Origin: VFJL01 sp043721435
GTDB lineage: Bacteria; Pseudomonadota; Gammaproteobacteria; Burkholderiales; Nitrosomonadaceae
Direction of reading: 5' to 3'
Assembly (NCBI GenBank): GCA_043721435.1
Contig: JAYSQR010000068.1
Span: 1 to 57,428, forward strand
DNA: 57,428 nt
Made by a program: the position numbers and the translations under genes. Positions within the stretch are counted from its first letter, which is position 1; every line of letters starts with the position of its first letter. Shown here one piece after another: positions 44,931 through 53,006 of this stretch. Under the pieces are notes generated by a model, which was not told where the DNA came from, searched no databases, and saw only the letters and a program-made list of their open reading frames with translations.

Positions 44931-45620
44931 ATGATCGATCAAGCCGCTGGCGCTACCCGAGTTTTATTGATTGGCAGATACCCCATTGTGCTTTGGGGGC
45001 TGGAAAAACTGATCGATAGCCAGAAACCCAGGATGGAAGTGGTTGGCAAATTCACCCACTGTGCGGAAGTATTCTCTCAATTGGAGGAATTGTCTGCCGA
45101 TGTGATTCTGCTCGATCAGGATCTGGGTATTGAAAATGCAGTCGATGTTATCTCGCGATTAACCGGCCTGTCCAAGGCAAAGATTATGGTCCTGACTGGG
45201 TCACGCGACCCTTCGGCGCATGTGAGTGCCGTGCTTGCGGGTGCCAAAGGTATTATTGAAAAAGAAGAGGCAGTGGAAACGATTTTAAGGGCGATCGAGA
45301 AAGTTCACGAGGGTCAACTGTGGCTGGACCGCACCAGCATGGGCATGCTGGTCATCGAGCTGTCCAATCGAAAAGTCACAGAAAAACGCGACCCGGCGAA
45401 ACAAAGAGTGGGGATACTCACTGACAGAGAGAGGGAAATCGTGACGGTCGTAACGTCCCATTCCGGAGCAACCGGTGCGGTCATAGCGGGAATGCTGCAC
45501 ATAAGCGAAAGCACTCTACGCAAACATCTTGGCTCGATCTATGAAAAACTTGGCCTTAACTCCAGGCTGGAGTTATGGGATTATGCGCACAAGCACGGGT
45601 TGAACAAGAACTCGGCCTAG
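44931..45620 (+). CDS. NarL/LuxR-family response regulator (orphan)
   Basis: A 229-residue two-domain regulator. The receiver domain (about 9-125) keeps the phospho-acceptor D62 in VILLD, the threonine region VLTGS and the lysine of GIIEKEE. The acidic pair after VLLIG that normally binds magnesium is replaced by RYP, so phosphorylation may be weak or absent. The C-terminal LuxR HTH reads LTDREREIV ... ISESTLRKHLGSIYEKLG. ATG 44931 follows AGGAA; the longer frame to 44877 would start inside the dyad. No histidine kinase is adjacent. Identical palindromes flank the gene and a strong terminator follows. Confidence 0.9.
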   Translation: MIDQAAGATRVLLIGRYPIVLWGLEKLIDSQKPRMEVVGKFTHCAEVFSQLEELSADVILLDQDLGIENAVDVISRLTGLSKAKIMVLTGSRDPSAHVSAVLAGAKGIIEKEEAVETILRAIEKVHEGQLWLDRTSMGMLVIELSNRKVTEKRDPAKQRVGILTDREREIVTVVTSHSGATGAVIAGMLHISESTLRKHLGSIYEKLGLNSRLELWDYAHKHGLNKNSA

Positions 45621-45632
45621 CCTGCATCAAGC

Positions 45633-45647
45633 GACAGTACAACTGTC
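45633..45647. repeat. second copy of the 15-bp palindrome, 3' of the response regulator
   Basis: GACAGTACAACTGTC, exact reverse complement of bases 44880-44894. It lies 12 bp after the stop and 13 bp before the terminator stem, thus inside the 3' untranslated region. It may be a second operator (loop formation across the gene) or a recombination footprint. Confidence 0.55.
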
Positions 45648-45660
45648 AGCCTAATATTAA

Positions 45661-45702
45661 AGAGCCCCGCATAGCAGGAATGTGCTATGCGGGGCTCTTT
45701 AA
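45661..45702 (+). terminator. strong terminator of the response regulator gene
   Basis: Sixteen-base perfect arms AGAGCCCCGCATAGCA (45661-45676) and the complement (45683-45698), 6-base loop, followed by TT and an AT-rich tail. A-rich sequence on the left makes it work on the opposite strand as well. Confidence 0.9.
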
Positions 45703-45729
45703 TTCAATAGACCTGTTCCATATAAAAAT

Positions 45730-45750
45730 ACAGTCATGTCCCATGACTGT
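45730..45750. promoter_or_regulatory. dyad ACAGTCATG-N3-CATGACTGT
   Basis: Perfect 9-base arms separated by TCC, between the response-regulator terminator and the chimeric PilZ-derived frame. Its outer ends share the ACAGT/ACTGT half sites of the two palindromes around the response regulator but at a wider spacing. It could be another binding site or a small hairpin. Confidence 0.35.
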
Positions 45751-45842
45751 TTCCAATCCGAAATCTAGTATGTGACCGTGTATGAGCTAAACGGCCGGCG
45801 AGTGCATGCAAAGCGACCCGACACGTGAAATTGCAAACAATT

Positions 45843-46495
45843 CATGGGCACACCGATGAAAAATTCCAGGAAAGAAAAAAGGTTTCTCATTGCGCATTCT
45901 GTAAACCCGGGGAACGCGGGGGGCAGCCTGAGTCCGGATAAAGTGCAGTGCAGTGACGCGATCACGCAAGCCTTTTGTACTGGCGATGACCCTGACTCAC
46001 AGGGGTTGGACTTTCCGTTTATGCGCTGGTGCGAAGCGGTGCGTAAAGCGCGGCGGATTGTTCCAGAGGAGCAAGACTGCATGAACATGCCTGAATCCAT
46101 CCCCGCAATCTCCTGGGTACTCCTGCTGGGCATTGTAGTGTCCATTGTCTCCCTGTTCCACGTATCGAATAGCTTAATCGACCACGGAACGCATAAAGCC
46201 GCGCACAAGGCAGCTCTTGCGGAGCCTGAATGCCCGACAGGTACGCGCATTACGATCATCGAGGGTGGCAAAAAAACCTGTTTGATGCATAACGTCAGGA
46301 CTTATGCGGCCAGCAGCATTCTGGTAACTAAAACTGTAGCCAGATAAAAGGAGGAAAAGTGCATCGGAATAAATTGGATGGTTTTTCAGAAGGGATGGCA
46401 ATAATAAAAAATCCATGGGTACAGCGATGAAAGATTCCAGGAAAGAAGAACGGTTTCTCGTTGCGCATTCTGTAAATCTGGGGAATGCGCGGGGC
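45843..46495 (+). repeat. 82-bp direct duplication of a PilZ gene 5' end
   Basis: Bases 45843-45924 and 46414-46495 align without gaps, at a constant offset of 571 bp, with only scattered substitutions. Both begin at CATGGG, cover the ATG and about 26 codons of the PilZ gene, and end where the two reading frames diverge. The first copy is a detached gene start, the second belongs to the intact PilZ gene. Confidence 0.8.
45844..46347 (+). CDS. chimeric frame: PilZ 5' fragment joined to a single-pass membrane protein
   Basis: The 167-residue frame starts with about 26 residues copied from the PilZ protein next door (MGTPMKNSRKEKRF, RxxxR kept), then changes to unrelated sequence. The second PilZ motif DxSxxG is missing, so no c-di-GMP site forms. 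Residues 80-167 look like an independent small membrane protein: ATG 46081 has AGAGGAG 10 bases upstream, a hydrophobic helix follows (ISWVLLLGIVVSIVSLF), then a soluble tail with two cysteines. The real gene may therefore be 46081-46347 (88 residues), with the PilZ part a non-coding remnant. Confidence 0.5.
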   Translation: MGTPMKNSRKEKRFLIAHSVNPGNAGGSLSPDKVQCSDAITQAFCTGDDPDSQGLDFPFMRWCEAVRKARRIVPEEQDCMNMPESIPAISWVLLLGIVVSIVSLFHVSNSLIDHGTHKAAHKAALAEPECPTGTRITIIEGGKKTCLMHNVRTYAASSILVTKTVAR

Positions 46496-46717
46496 ATTAC
46501 GCGCGATTTCAGCACATCGGGAATGTATATCGAAACGGATGTGCCGGATGTGCCTTACGTACCCGGAGGCAAAATCGGTCCTACGATAAAACTCGATTGC
46601 CCATGGGGCGAGTTGATACTCAAGTGCAATGGAGAAATCGTCAGGATTGAGAACCAACATGGCGGGATCGGTTTGGCGATGAGGATTAATGAATTCGCGA
46701 TGGCATCGGATTCTTGA
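46415..46717 (+). CDS. PilZ domain c-di-GMP binding protein
   Basis: A 100-residue single-domain PilZ protein. RxxxR is present as RKEER near residue 9 and DxSxxG as DFSTSG near residue 31, so it should bind c-di-GMP. No extra output domain; such short proteins act by binding partners. The start (ATG 46415 or ATG 46427) has no clear ribosome site, though a short frame beginning ATGGCAATA ends at the second ATG and could couple translation. It lies 223 bp before the caspase-like operon on the same strand; control of that operon is possible but unproven. Confidence 0.85.
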   Translation: MGTAMKDSRKEERFLVAHSVNLGNARGITRDFSTSGMYIETDVPDVPYVPGGKIGPTIKLDCPWGELILKCNGEIVRIENQHGGIGLAMRINEFAMASDS

Positions 46718-46940
46718 ACCGGACCGCCCGCATGATGCGTTCTCTGTCAGCGGTCATCAAAGATCCCCATAAAAGGGGCCTATGCAATCAATGGCTGCTG
46801 CAATTCATGACCACCAACACCTGTACCGGCATGTCCTGCTGCGCAATCTGAACTTAGCTTATTCGGATAGCGCGGCACTCGGCGGACTCAACAGCAACAT
46901 CAAGGAAAGCGTGGATGCGATCAACGACACCAGCATCGCC

Positions 46941-48830
46941 ATGACCTTGCAGCGTTGGCTCACTGCTGCAGGCATGTGTTGCTTGCTTGGTATTGGCATT
47001 GCAACCGCAGCGCCTTTCAATGGTCTGGCAGCGGCCTACAACAAAGGTGACTATGTGCAAGCCATCAAGATACTCCAGCCGTTAGCTGCTCAGGGAAACC
47101 TAATTGCACAATTCGGCCTTGGTTGGATGTATGCCAATGGCCAAGGCGTAACTCAGGATTATCCGGCAGCGGTGCAGTGGTATCGCCTGGCGGCTGCTCA
47201 GGGAAATGCAGGGGCGCAATTTAACCTGGGCTGGATGTACGCCAATGGTCAAGGCGTAACCCGGGACTATCAGGCAGCGGCGCAGTGGTATCGTCTGGCG
47301 GCTGCACAGGGAAATGCAGATGCGCAATTTAACCTGGGCTGGATGTATGACCATGGTCAGGGCGTAACCCGGGATTACCAGGAAGCGTTGCAGTGGTATC
47401 GCCTGGCCGCAGCGCAGGGGCTTGCGGTTGCGCAAAGGCACCTTGGCGTGAGGTATGCCAGGGGCCAGGGCGCAGTCCAGGATTATCCGGCAGCGGTGAA
47501 GTGGTTTCGTCTGGCGGCGGCGCAGAGAGATGCAGGGGCGCAATTTCAGCTTGGTTGGATGTATGACAGTGGCCAGGGCGTAATTCAGGATTATCAGGAA
47601 GCCGTAAACTGGTATCACCTGGCTGCAGCGCAGGGGTTTGGGCCTGCCAAAATAGTCCTGGAGCGACCGGTTATGGTTGCGGCAGCACAAAAGCTCGCTG
47701 CCACGCAAGTGCAGCCTCAGCAACCGCAGCAGCCTCTGTATTCAGCCCGCAACAGAACGAAAACCAGGGAGCAAGCCCTGGCACCGGAGCTGGTTTTTGA
47801 ATCATCTGCTTTGCGTGCTGACGGCTCGATCGAACTGAGCGGCCGGGTTGCAAGCAGTGTCGGTATTTCCCAAATATTGATTAATGGTCGCGAGCTGGAA
47901 GTTCCTCTTGCCAAGGATGGGTCCTTCAAAGTGACTCGCGTTCCGCCTATGGGTATTACGACCTATTGGTTGAGCGTGGTGGATGAATTTGGTCAGAGGG
48001 AAGATGCGGAGGTTAATGCTGAACGGAAAGCGATACAACTGGCGGAAGAAGTTGCGCCGCTCGACCCGCGCAAGATGAGGGCAAAAGGAAATCCGGATGC
48101 AGTGGCCCTCATTGTCGGTATCGAATCTTATTCCGGTCTCCCGTCAGCTCAATATGCCGATCTGGACGCGAATCATTTTTATGATTTTGCGCACCATGCT
48201 CTGGGGGTGCCGATCCGCAAGATCAAATTATTGACGGATGCACAGGCTGGCCGCACCGATCTGCTGAAAGCGATGCGAACCTGGATGAAAACAGAAATCG
48301 TTGGCGGCAAATCAGACGTTTATATTTTCTTCGCCGGGCATGGTTTGGCCAGTGCCGATGGCGCTAAAACTTATCTGCTGCCGGCGGATGGGGATCTGGG
48401 CTTATTGGACGAGACCAGCATTTTACGCGATGACCTCATCGCCTCAGCCAGGGAAGCGCGGACGATCACCTTGTTTCTGGATACCTGTTATTCCGGCGGT
48501 ACGCGCGGAACGGAGGTTCTGCTTGCCGGGGCGCGGCCCATTGCCATTGTTCCGAACGAGAGTGGCTTGCCTGCCAATGTCACGCTATTGGCGGCTGCAA
48601 CCGGTGTGCAACTGTCTTCCACCTATGATGCGGCCCAGCATGGCCTGTTTAGTTATTGGTTGATGAAAGGACTGGAGGGGGAGGCGGAAGCTAATGGTGA
48701 CCGGAGAATCACCACGGGGGAGTTGCACGATTATGTTTCAAAACGAGTCAGACCAATAGCTGCGCGGCGCAACCGCCAGCAGGATCCGCAGTTGATCGGG
48801 GATAGCACCAGGGTATTGGTCAGCTATTAA
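46941..48830 (+). CDS. exported SEL1-repeat caspase-like (peptidase C14) protein
   Basis: From ATG 46941 (MTLQRWLTAAGMCCLLGIG, signal peptide, TAA-A site) the protein has 629 residues: five 36-residue SEL1 repeats (about 49-228), a beta-sandwich-like linker (ELVFESSALRADGSIELSG), then a caspase-fold domain starting VALIVGIESYSG. The His-Cys dyad is visible in FFAGHG and FLDTCYSGG. The frame is open to ATG 46782, which would bury the signal sequence 54 residues inside, but that start has a purine-rich AAAAGGGG; I chose the one that keeps export. First of four co-oriented genes. Substrate and activation signal unknown; SEL1 repeats usually bind proteins. Confidence 0.88.
   Translation: MTLQRWLTAAGMCCLLGIGIATAAPFNGLAAAYNKGDYVQAIKILQPLAAQGNLIAQFGLGWMYANGQGVTQDYPAAVQWYRLAAAQGNAGAQFNLGWMYANGQGVTRDYQAAAQWYRLAAAQGNADAQFNLGWMYDHGQGVTRDYQEALQWYRLAAAQGLAVAQRHLGVRYARGQGAVQDYPAAVKWFRLAAAQRDAGAQFQLGWMYDSGQGVIQDYQEAVNWYHLAAAQGFGPAKIVLERPVMVAAAQKLAATQVQPQQPQQPLYSARNRTKTREQALAPELVFESSALRADGSIELSGRVASSVGISQILINGRELEVPLAKDGSFKVTRVPPMGITTYWLSVVDEFGQREDAEVNAERKAIQLAEEVAPLDPRKMRAKGNPDAVALIVGIESYSGLPSAQYADLDANHFYDFAHHALGVPIRKIKLLTDAQAGRTDLLKAMRTWMKTEIVGGKSDVYIFFAGHGLASADGAKTYLLPADGDLGLLDETSILRDDLIASAREARTITLFLDTCYSGGTRGTEVLLAGARPIAIVPNESGLPANVTLLAAATGVQLSSTYDAAQHGLFSYWLMKGLEGEAEANGDRRITTGELHDYVSKRVRPIAARRNRQQDPQLIGDSTRVLVSY
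47085..47624 (+). repeat. five tandem 108-bp SEL1 repeat units
   Basis: Each unit encodes 36 residues of the pattern AAQGNA-AQFNLGWMY-GQGV-QDY-AAVQWYRLA. Units 2 and 3 are nearly identical at DNA level, so unit number could change by slippage or recombination. Confidence 0.9.
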
Positions 48831-48841
48831 TTTAGGACATA

Positions 48842-49714
48842 TTGCGATGGTTACTCGAAATGAGAAATCTGCCGGATAGCGCCCGCTTGTTGATCCTCGC
48901 CGTTTTTTTCCTGGCACCCATGAGTCCGCTCCATGCTGAGGCAGTGAGCGCCAGGGGGGAGTATCTCTATGGTCCGGAGACTTCGGAGGCAGATGCCTGC
49001 AGACTCGCGGAGGAAAGGGCTAAGGCGGCCGCTTTGAGCAAGGTGTTTGGTGAAAGTATTTCCATGGAAGAGCAGATGACCTGCCGGGAAGTCAGCGGTG
49101 GCAAGTCCGACTATGGCTGCGAGCTGAATCGTGTGTCCTGGTCTTTAATCGAGGGGGACATCCGGGCGGTGACTGCAAGTCAGAAGGTGATCGAGCCGAG
49201 AGCGGGTGCGAAGGCCTGCATCGTAACGCTTACCGCCGATATCGTCATGCCCGACCGCAGACCAGACTCGAATTTTGATATCGGAGTGAATATCAACGAG
49301 AAGAGGTATCGCGCGGGTGAGGTGCTAACCCTTGAGCTTGAGCCCACAGTCCCCATGCATGTCGCCATCTTTAATTGGGTGCCGTACCAGAGCGACAACG
49401 CCGTGACACAGATATTTCCAAACGCAATGGATCCCCACAACTACATCGCCAGAAAGACCAGCATACCTACTGAGCACAAACTGGCGGCCTACAGTTTTGC
49501 GATGGCCTGGATGGAGTCGCTACCCAAGAGCAGGAGTTTTGTAGATGAATACCTGATCGTAATCGGAACAAAAACCCCCATCAAGTGGCTGTCAAGTTAT
49601 GACCTAGCAGACTTTAAATCCAGGTTGCGCGAGATTCCCCTGGATGAAAGGCGAGTCGTCAAACGCGGCTACCAGCTCATTCGCAAGACCAGTCAAGTGG
49701 CCTCAGTTCAATGA
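48842..49714 (+). CDS. exported DUF4384-like protein
   Basis: A 290-residue exported protein. It has a signal peptide (LLILAVFFLAPMSPLHAEA) and an N-terminal domain (ADACRLAEERAKAAALSKVFG) like those that precede LPP20/CsgG-linked proteins. The C-terminal part begins near DIGVNINEKRYRAGEVLTLELE, the pattern of DUF4384, with FNWVPYQSDNAVTQIFPN. The start used is TTG 48842, 4 bases after AGGA; ATG 48860 is the alternative. It sits 11 bp after the caspase-like gene and overlaps the next by 4 bp. DUF4384 is often found with caspase-like proteins; its function is unknown. Confidence 0.78.
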   Translation: MRWLLEMRNLPDSARLLILAVFFLAPMSPLHAEAVSARGEYLYGPETSEADACRLAEERAKAAALSKVFGESISMEEQMTCREVSGGKSDYGCELNRVSWSLIEGDIRAVTASQKVIEPRAGAKACIVTLTADIVMPDRRPDSNFDIGVNINEKRYRAGEVLTLELEPTVPMHVAIFNWVPYQSDNAVTQIFPNAMDPHNYIARKTSIPTEHKLAAYSFAMAWMESLPKSRSFVDEYLIVIGTKTPIKWLSSYDLADFKSRLREIPLDERRVVKRGYQLIRKTSQVASVQ

Positions 49715-51132
49715 AACCGCTCACCCTCCTGATCGTCTGCATGTTTGGCATTACTGGCTGCGCGACCCGCTATGTTGAGCGCAGCTCGGATTATACCGAG
49801 CGCAATCCGGAGACGGTCAAGACAGCAGATACCATCATGGAGGCCATAAATGATGTCGTCGTCTTCGAATCTTCCCACGAATTAAAGTCCACACCCTTGT
49901 CCTGCCTTGCAGTCTTCCCGCTCACGGCCAAGAAGGAGGATCTCAGGAGCGCAGAATCTATTCGATCTGCGCTGCACGCACACTTGGCGCCAACCGGCAT
50001 CCGTCTGGTGGCGCTGCAACAGATCGATGCGGCAATCAAGGCGGCGCATGGATCAGGGGAAGATTCAACCGCTGCGATTGCCGGATCAATTGGCTGTGAC
50101 ACCATCATGCAAGGTGAGGTGACTGACGGAGCGGCAAGGTTCTATGGGGTGTACTCCGAAGTTCGTGCCGGAGCCAAGGTGCGGATCATCAAGGCTTCCA
50201 CCGGAGCCGTGCTCTGGCAGGGCAGCCACACCGCGGTGCTCAGGGGGGGAGGAGTGCCTTTTGGCATGGTGAGTCTTGCCATGAATGTGGTTTTTGCGGG
50301 ATTAAACCTTATGGGTGAGCAGGGAGTCCGGGTAATCCACGATCTTGCTAGAAGACTGGTACTGGCTATTCCGGATTTGGCCTATCAGGCTGAAATGCTG
50401 CCTGGTGCAGAGCTGCCTGTTTTGGCAAAGGTGGAACCTGATCGCCCTCAGACCGCCTACGGATTGATTGCCTCACTTGAGTCATTGTCTGCCGAGCAGA
50501 TTGCGCAAAGGCTTATGGAAGAGCTTACAAGCGATCGGTGGAGCAGGCCCCAGGACCGTGTTTTGCTATCCGAGGCGTTAATCAGAATTGATGATAGACA
50601 GCCGCTGGGGCACTACCAAGCTGCGCTCGCCAGACTGCAACTGTCAGAGCCGGGTGCGGCACTTCCAAGCGCCCAGCGTGCTGTCGCCCTTGAGCCCGCA
50701 AATGCGGATAGCCAGTTCTTGTTGGGCCGCATACATTTAGTCGCAAATCAGCCTAAAGAAGCTATTGAGCCCCTGATCAAAGCAGTGGCTTTGGGAGATG
50801 CAAAGGTAATTCATTTAAGTGCATTGGGCACGGCCTATAACCAGATGGGTGATTATCCAAGAGCGGCGGCGTCTTTTGCTAAAGTTTTGGCCAAAGATGG
50901 CGTTAATAAATATGCCCTTTTGCATGGAGCCATTGCCCAGGCGGGCACAGGCGCAAACGGAGAAGCAGTCAAAATGCTGCGCCGTGGCATGATACTTGGG
51001 ATAGCAAGAGGCGACCCACCCGCGGCGACCAGAGCGCTGAACATACTGCGCGCGATGGATCTGGCTAAATTAATGCCTGAAGGCGAACTCGATATCCTGG
51101 AGAGCAAGATCAAGGCGCTGAAAGTTTCTTAG
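49711..51132 (+). CDS. lipoprotein with CsgG/GNA1162-like domain and TPR repeats
   Basis: A 473-residue lipoprotein (lipobox GITGCAT). The first half resembles the CsgG/LpoB/GNA1162 fold: CLAVFPLTAKKEDLRSAESIRSAL, then GCDTIMQGEVTDG and VRIIKASTGAVLWQGSHTA. The second half (from about residue 290) holds TPR-like helical pairs (ALPSAQRAVALEPANADSQF, AIEPLIKAVALGDAK). It is probably anchored in the outer membrane facing the periplasm. Its start overlaps the DUF4384 gene (ATGA). CsgG-type domains build export channels or activate wall enzymes; which applies here is open. Confidence 0.8.
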   Translation: MKPLTLLIVCMFGITGCATRYVERSSDYTERNPETVKTADTIMEAINDVVVFESSHELKSTPLSCLAVFPLTAKKEDLRSAESIRSALHAHLAPTGIRLVALQQIDAAIKAAHGSGEDSTAAIAGSIGCDTIMQGEVTDGAARFYGVYSEVRAGAKVRIIKASTGAVLWQGSHTAVLRGGGVPFGMVSLAMNVVFAGLNLMGEQGVRVIHDLARRLVLAIPDLAYQAEMLPGAELPVLAKVEPDRPQTAYGLIASLESLSAEQIAQRLMEELTSDRWSRPQDRVLLSEALIRIDDRQPLGHYQAALARLQLSEPGAALPSAQRAVALEPANADSQFLLGRIHLVANQPKEAIEPLIKAVALGDAKVIHLSALGTAYNQMGDYPRAAASFAKVLAKDGVNKYALLHGAIAQAGTGANGEAVKMLRRGMILGIARGDPPAATRALNILRAMDLAKLMPEGELDILESKIKALKVS

Positions 51133-51167
51133 AAGCAGAAGTTTCATTTTTTAAAAAGGAGTTGATC

Positions 51168-51788
51168 ATGAACTTTAATAAACCAGTATTTGTTGCATCG
51201 GTAGTTCTCTTAACCGGGCTGGCCGGATGTGCTGGTCCTCAGCCTGGAACATCGAGTTTTGTCACCATGCAGCTGGAAGATCAGCAGAAAGCCGCAATCA
51301 AGGCTGTGGAGCAGTCCGTAGCCAAGGCGCCTTCCTGGTACACACAACCCCCGGTTGATGCCAGTTCAATTTATGCAGCGAGTACCGAGACATCCAGCGA
51401 CATGCAGATGTCGCTGGATATGGCGGTGTTGTCTGCCAAGCGCACGTTAGCAGGCCAGATCAGCAATCGGTTGTCATCAAAGATGAAAGAGTTTGCCATG
51501 CAGGTGGGTGCTGGCGATGACGTTCAAATCACCAAAGAGATTGAGCGGGTAACCACCAACGTCATCACCGAGGTGAACCTTGCGGGCTTTACGCGTGAAA
51601 AGAGCGAGCTTATCCCTCAGGGCAAGGGTTACAGAACTTATGTGCTGCTGCGCTACCCGCTGGGCGAGTCCAGCCGCATGATTCTGGACCAGATGAAAAA
51701 GAGCGCGGTGCTTGATGCCAAGTTGCGGGCATCAAAAGCGTTTCAGGAACTGGAGAATGAGATTGAGGCTGCGAAACCGAGGCAATGA
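51168..51788 (+). CDS. LPP20 family lipoprotein
   Basis: A 206-residue lipoprotein (lipobox LAGCAG) of the LPP20/FlgP type: SWYTQPP, IYAASTETSSDMQMSLDMA, AKRTLAGQISNRLSSKMKEF. Related proteins build outer-membrane-associated rings or basal discs around flagella in vibrios and campylobacters. ATG 51168 lies 6 bases after AAAAAGGAG, a strong site. It closes the caspase-DUF4384-CsgG/TPR-LPP20 operon; no flagellar genes are in the window. Confidence 0.85.
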   Translation: MNFNKPVFVASVVLLTGLAGCAGPQPGTSSFVTMQLEDQQKAAIKAVEQSVAKAPSWYTQPPVDASSIYAASTETSSDMQMSLDMAVLSAKRTLAGQISNRLSSKMKEFAMQVGAGDDVQITKEIERVTTNVITEVNLAGFTREKSELIPQGKGYRTYVLLRYPLGESSRMILDQMKKSAVLDAKLRASKAFQELENEIEAAKPRQ

Positions 51789-51809
51789 TCAGGAGATGAT
51801 CCGGATTTT

Positions 51810-51911
51810 CAGGAGGAGGCTGCGAATGGCTGCCGGTAGCATTCCTCCTGCAATACCGGTTTGCTGACGCATGCTCATGTTTGCCGACCCGAGTGTCGGG
51901 GTTACTCGGGT
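51810..51911. terminator. hairpins between the LPP20 operon and the convergent SEL1 gene
   Basis: Two stems without strong U tracts: CAGGAGGA (51810-51817) with TCCTCCTG (51843-51850), and ACCCGAGT (51887-51894) with ACTCGGGT (51904-51911), the latter overlapping the SEL1 stop codon. They probably end the two convergent transcripts. Confidence 0.4.
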
Positions 51912-52405
51912 TGCACTGACAGGGCGTCGAGGCTTTTCGCCGCCTCGACCATTCTAGGGTCTTGCAGGATTTTCCTGGCAGCCTCATGCCCCTGCGCCGC
52001 AGCCAGCCGGAACCATTTCACGGCTTCCGGATAATCCTGCGCAGTGCCTTCGCCCGCGGCATACATATGGCCCAGCGTAAATTGCGCCCCTGCATGTCCC
52101 TGCGTTGCAGCCTGGCGGACCCACTTCATGGCTGCCTTGTAATCCTGAAGCATGCCGCCCTGGCCATTGAAGTATATCGAACCAAGCCAGTATTGCGCCT
52201 CTGCATTCCCCTGTGCGGCCAATGGTTCCCATATCGCGAGAGCCTGTTTGTGGTTGCCTTTGAGGTAGGCTGCTATTCCGTCATCGACGGGCGCCGCGGT
52301 TGCAGTGCCGGCAGCCAGCAGGCAGCACATGCTTGCAGCAGCGAGCCAGCGCCGCAAGGTCAGGGTGATGTTGTGGCGCATGCTGTCGTGTGTCAGGGTG
52401 AACAT
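51902..52405 (-). CDS. small exported SEL1-repeat protein
   Basis: A 167-residue exported protein with a signal peptide strikingly like that of the caspase protein (LRRWLAAASMCCLL here, LQRWLTAAGMCCLL there), and three SEL1 repeats ending FRLAAAQGHEAARKIL. It has no protease domain. It is convergent with the LPP20 gene, and probably a duplicated and shortened relative of the caspase protein N-terminal half. It may compete for or share the same partner (inference). Confidence 0.85.
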   Translation of the reverse strand: MFTLTHDSMRHNITLTLRRWLAAASMCCLLAAGTATAAPVDDGIAAYLKGNHKQALAIWEPLAAQGNAEAQYWLGSIYFNGQGGMLQDYKAAMKWVRQAATQGHAGAQFTLGHMYAAGEGTAQDYPEAVKWFRLAAAQGHEAARKILQDPRMVEAAKSLDALSVQPE

Positions 52406-52496
52406 TCAGTGTCTCAGTGTGCGAAGTTTCGCTGGCAGCATAACTCAATCGGCTTATTTCAATAACAGATTCGCCGCAGCAGATTAGGGCGGAGGA

Positions 52497-53006
52497 TTAT
52501 CGCCGTCTTGATTTGCGCCATTCCCAAGGCGGCAGTGGCTCAGCGTCTGTCCACAGTCCGCGCCGTTGATCTTCAGCCTCGTGCTCGGCGGCGGCGTAGG
52601 TTTGCCGGTCAGCAGCAGACTGGTTGCGCTGATAAGCTTTGTAATGCCACGCCATGCCGCGCCGGATTTGCTCCAGATTCACATCCATGCCGTCCATCAG
52701 CACTTTGCCTAGCTCTCGCCCGTAGCGGTCGCGCTTGTCGGATTCCACCGTCACAATTTTATTGAAAACCATATCGCTCAGGTTCTGCTTGGAACGGCTG
52801 CCGAAAGGTTGTTTTTTCTCTGGCGCGTCAATGCCAGTCAAGCGAACCTTGTGCTGCACCTTGGCTGCGTCCAGAACGGTTACCGTGTCGCCATCGGCAA
52901 CGCCTACCACCTTGCCGGTGAAGTTCGCCCATGCCGGAAAAGACAGAGCCAGTGCGAGGCTGGCCCCGGCAATGGCCCGGGATAAAATCTTAACGCTTGA
53001 CGCCAC
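52497..53006 (-). CDS. thermonuclease (SNase) family protein, exported
   Basis: A 169-residue protein: signal peptide ending AWA-N, then a staphylococcal-nuclease OB fold with VVGVADGDTVTVL, the catalytic region VRLTGIDAPE, and DRYGRELGKVLMDG. It should cut DNA and RNA outside the cytoplasm with calcium. Its start overlaps the end of the adhesin-E-like gene by 17 bp, so both are expressed together. Confidence 0.92.
   Translation of the reverse strand: MASSVKILSRAIAGASLALALSFPAWANFTGKVVGVADGDTVTVLDAAKVQHKVRLTGIDAPEKKQPFGSRSKQNLSDMVFNKIVTVESDKRDRYGRELGKVLMDGMDVNLEQIRRGMAWHYKAYQRNQSAADRQTYAAAEHEAEDQRRGLWTDAEPLPPWEWRKSRRR

Noticed and set aside
47085..47624. CRISPR-like or mobile repeats
   Set aside because: The 108-bp periodicity keeps one reading frame and encodes SEL1 repeats; there are no spacers.
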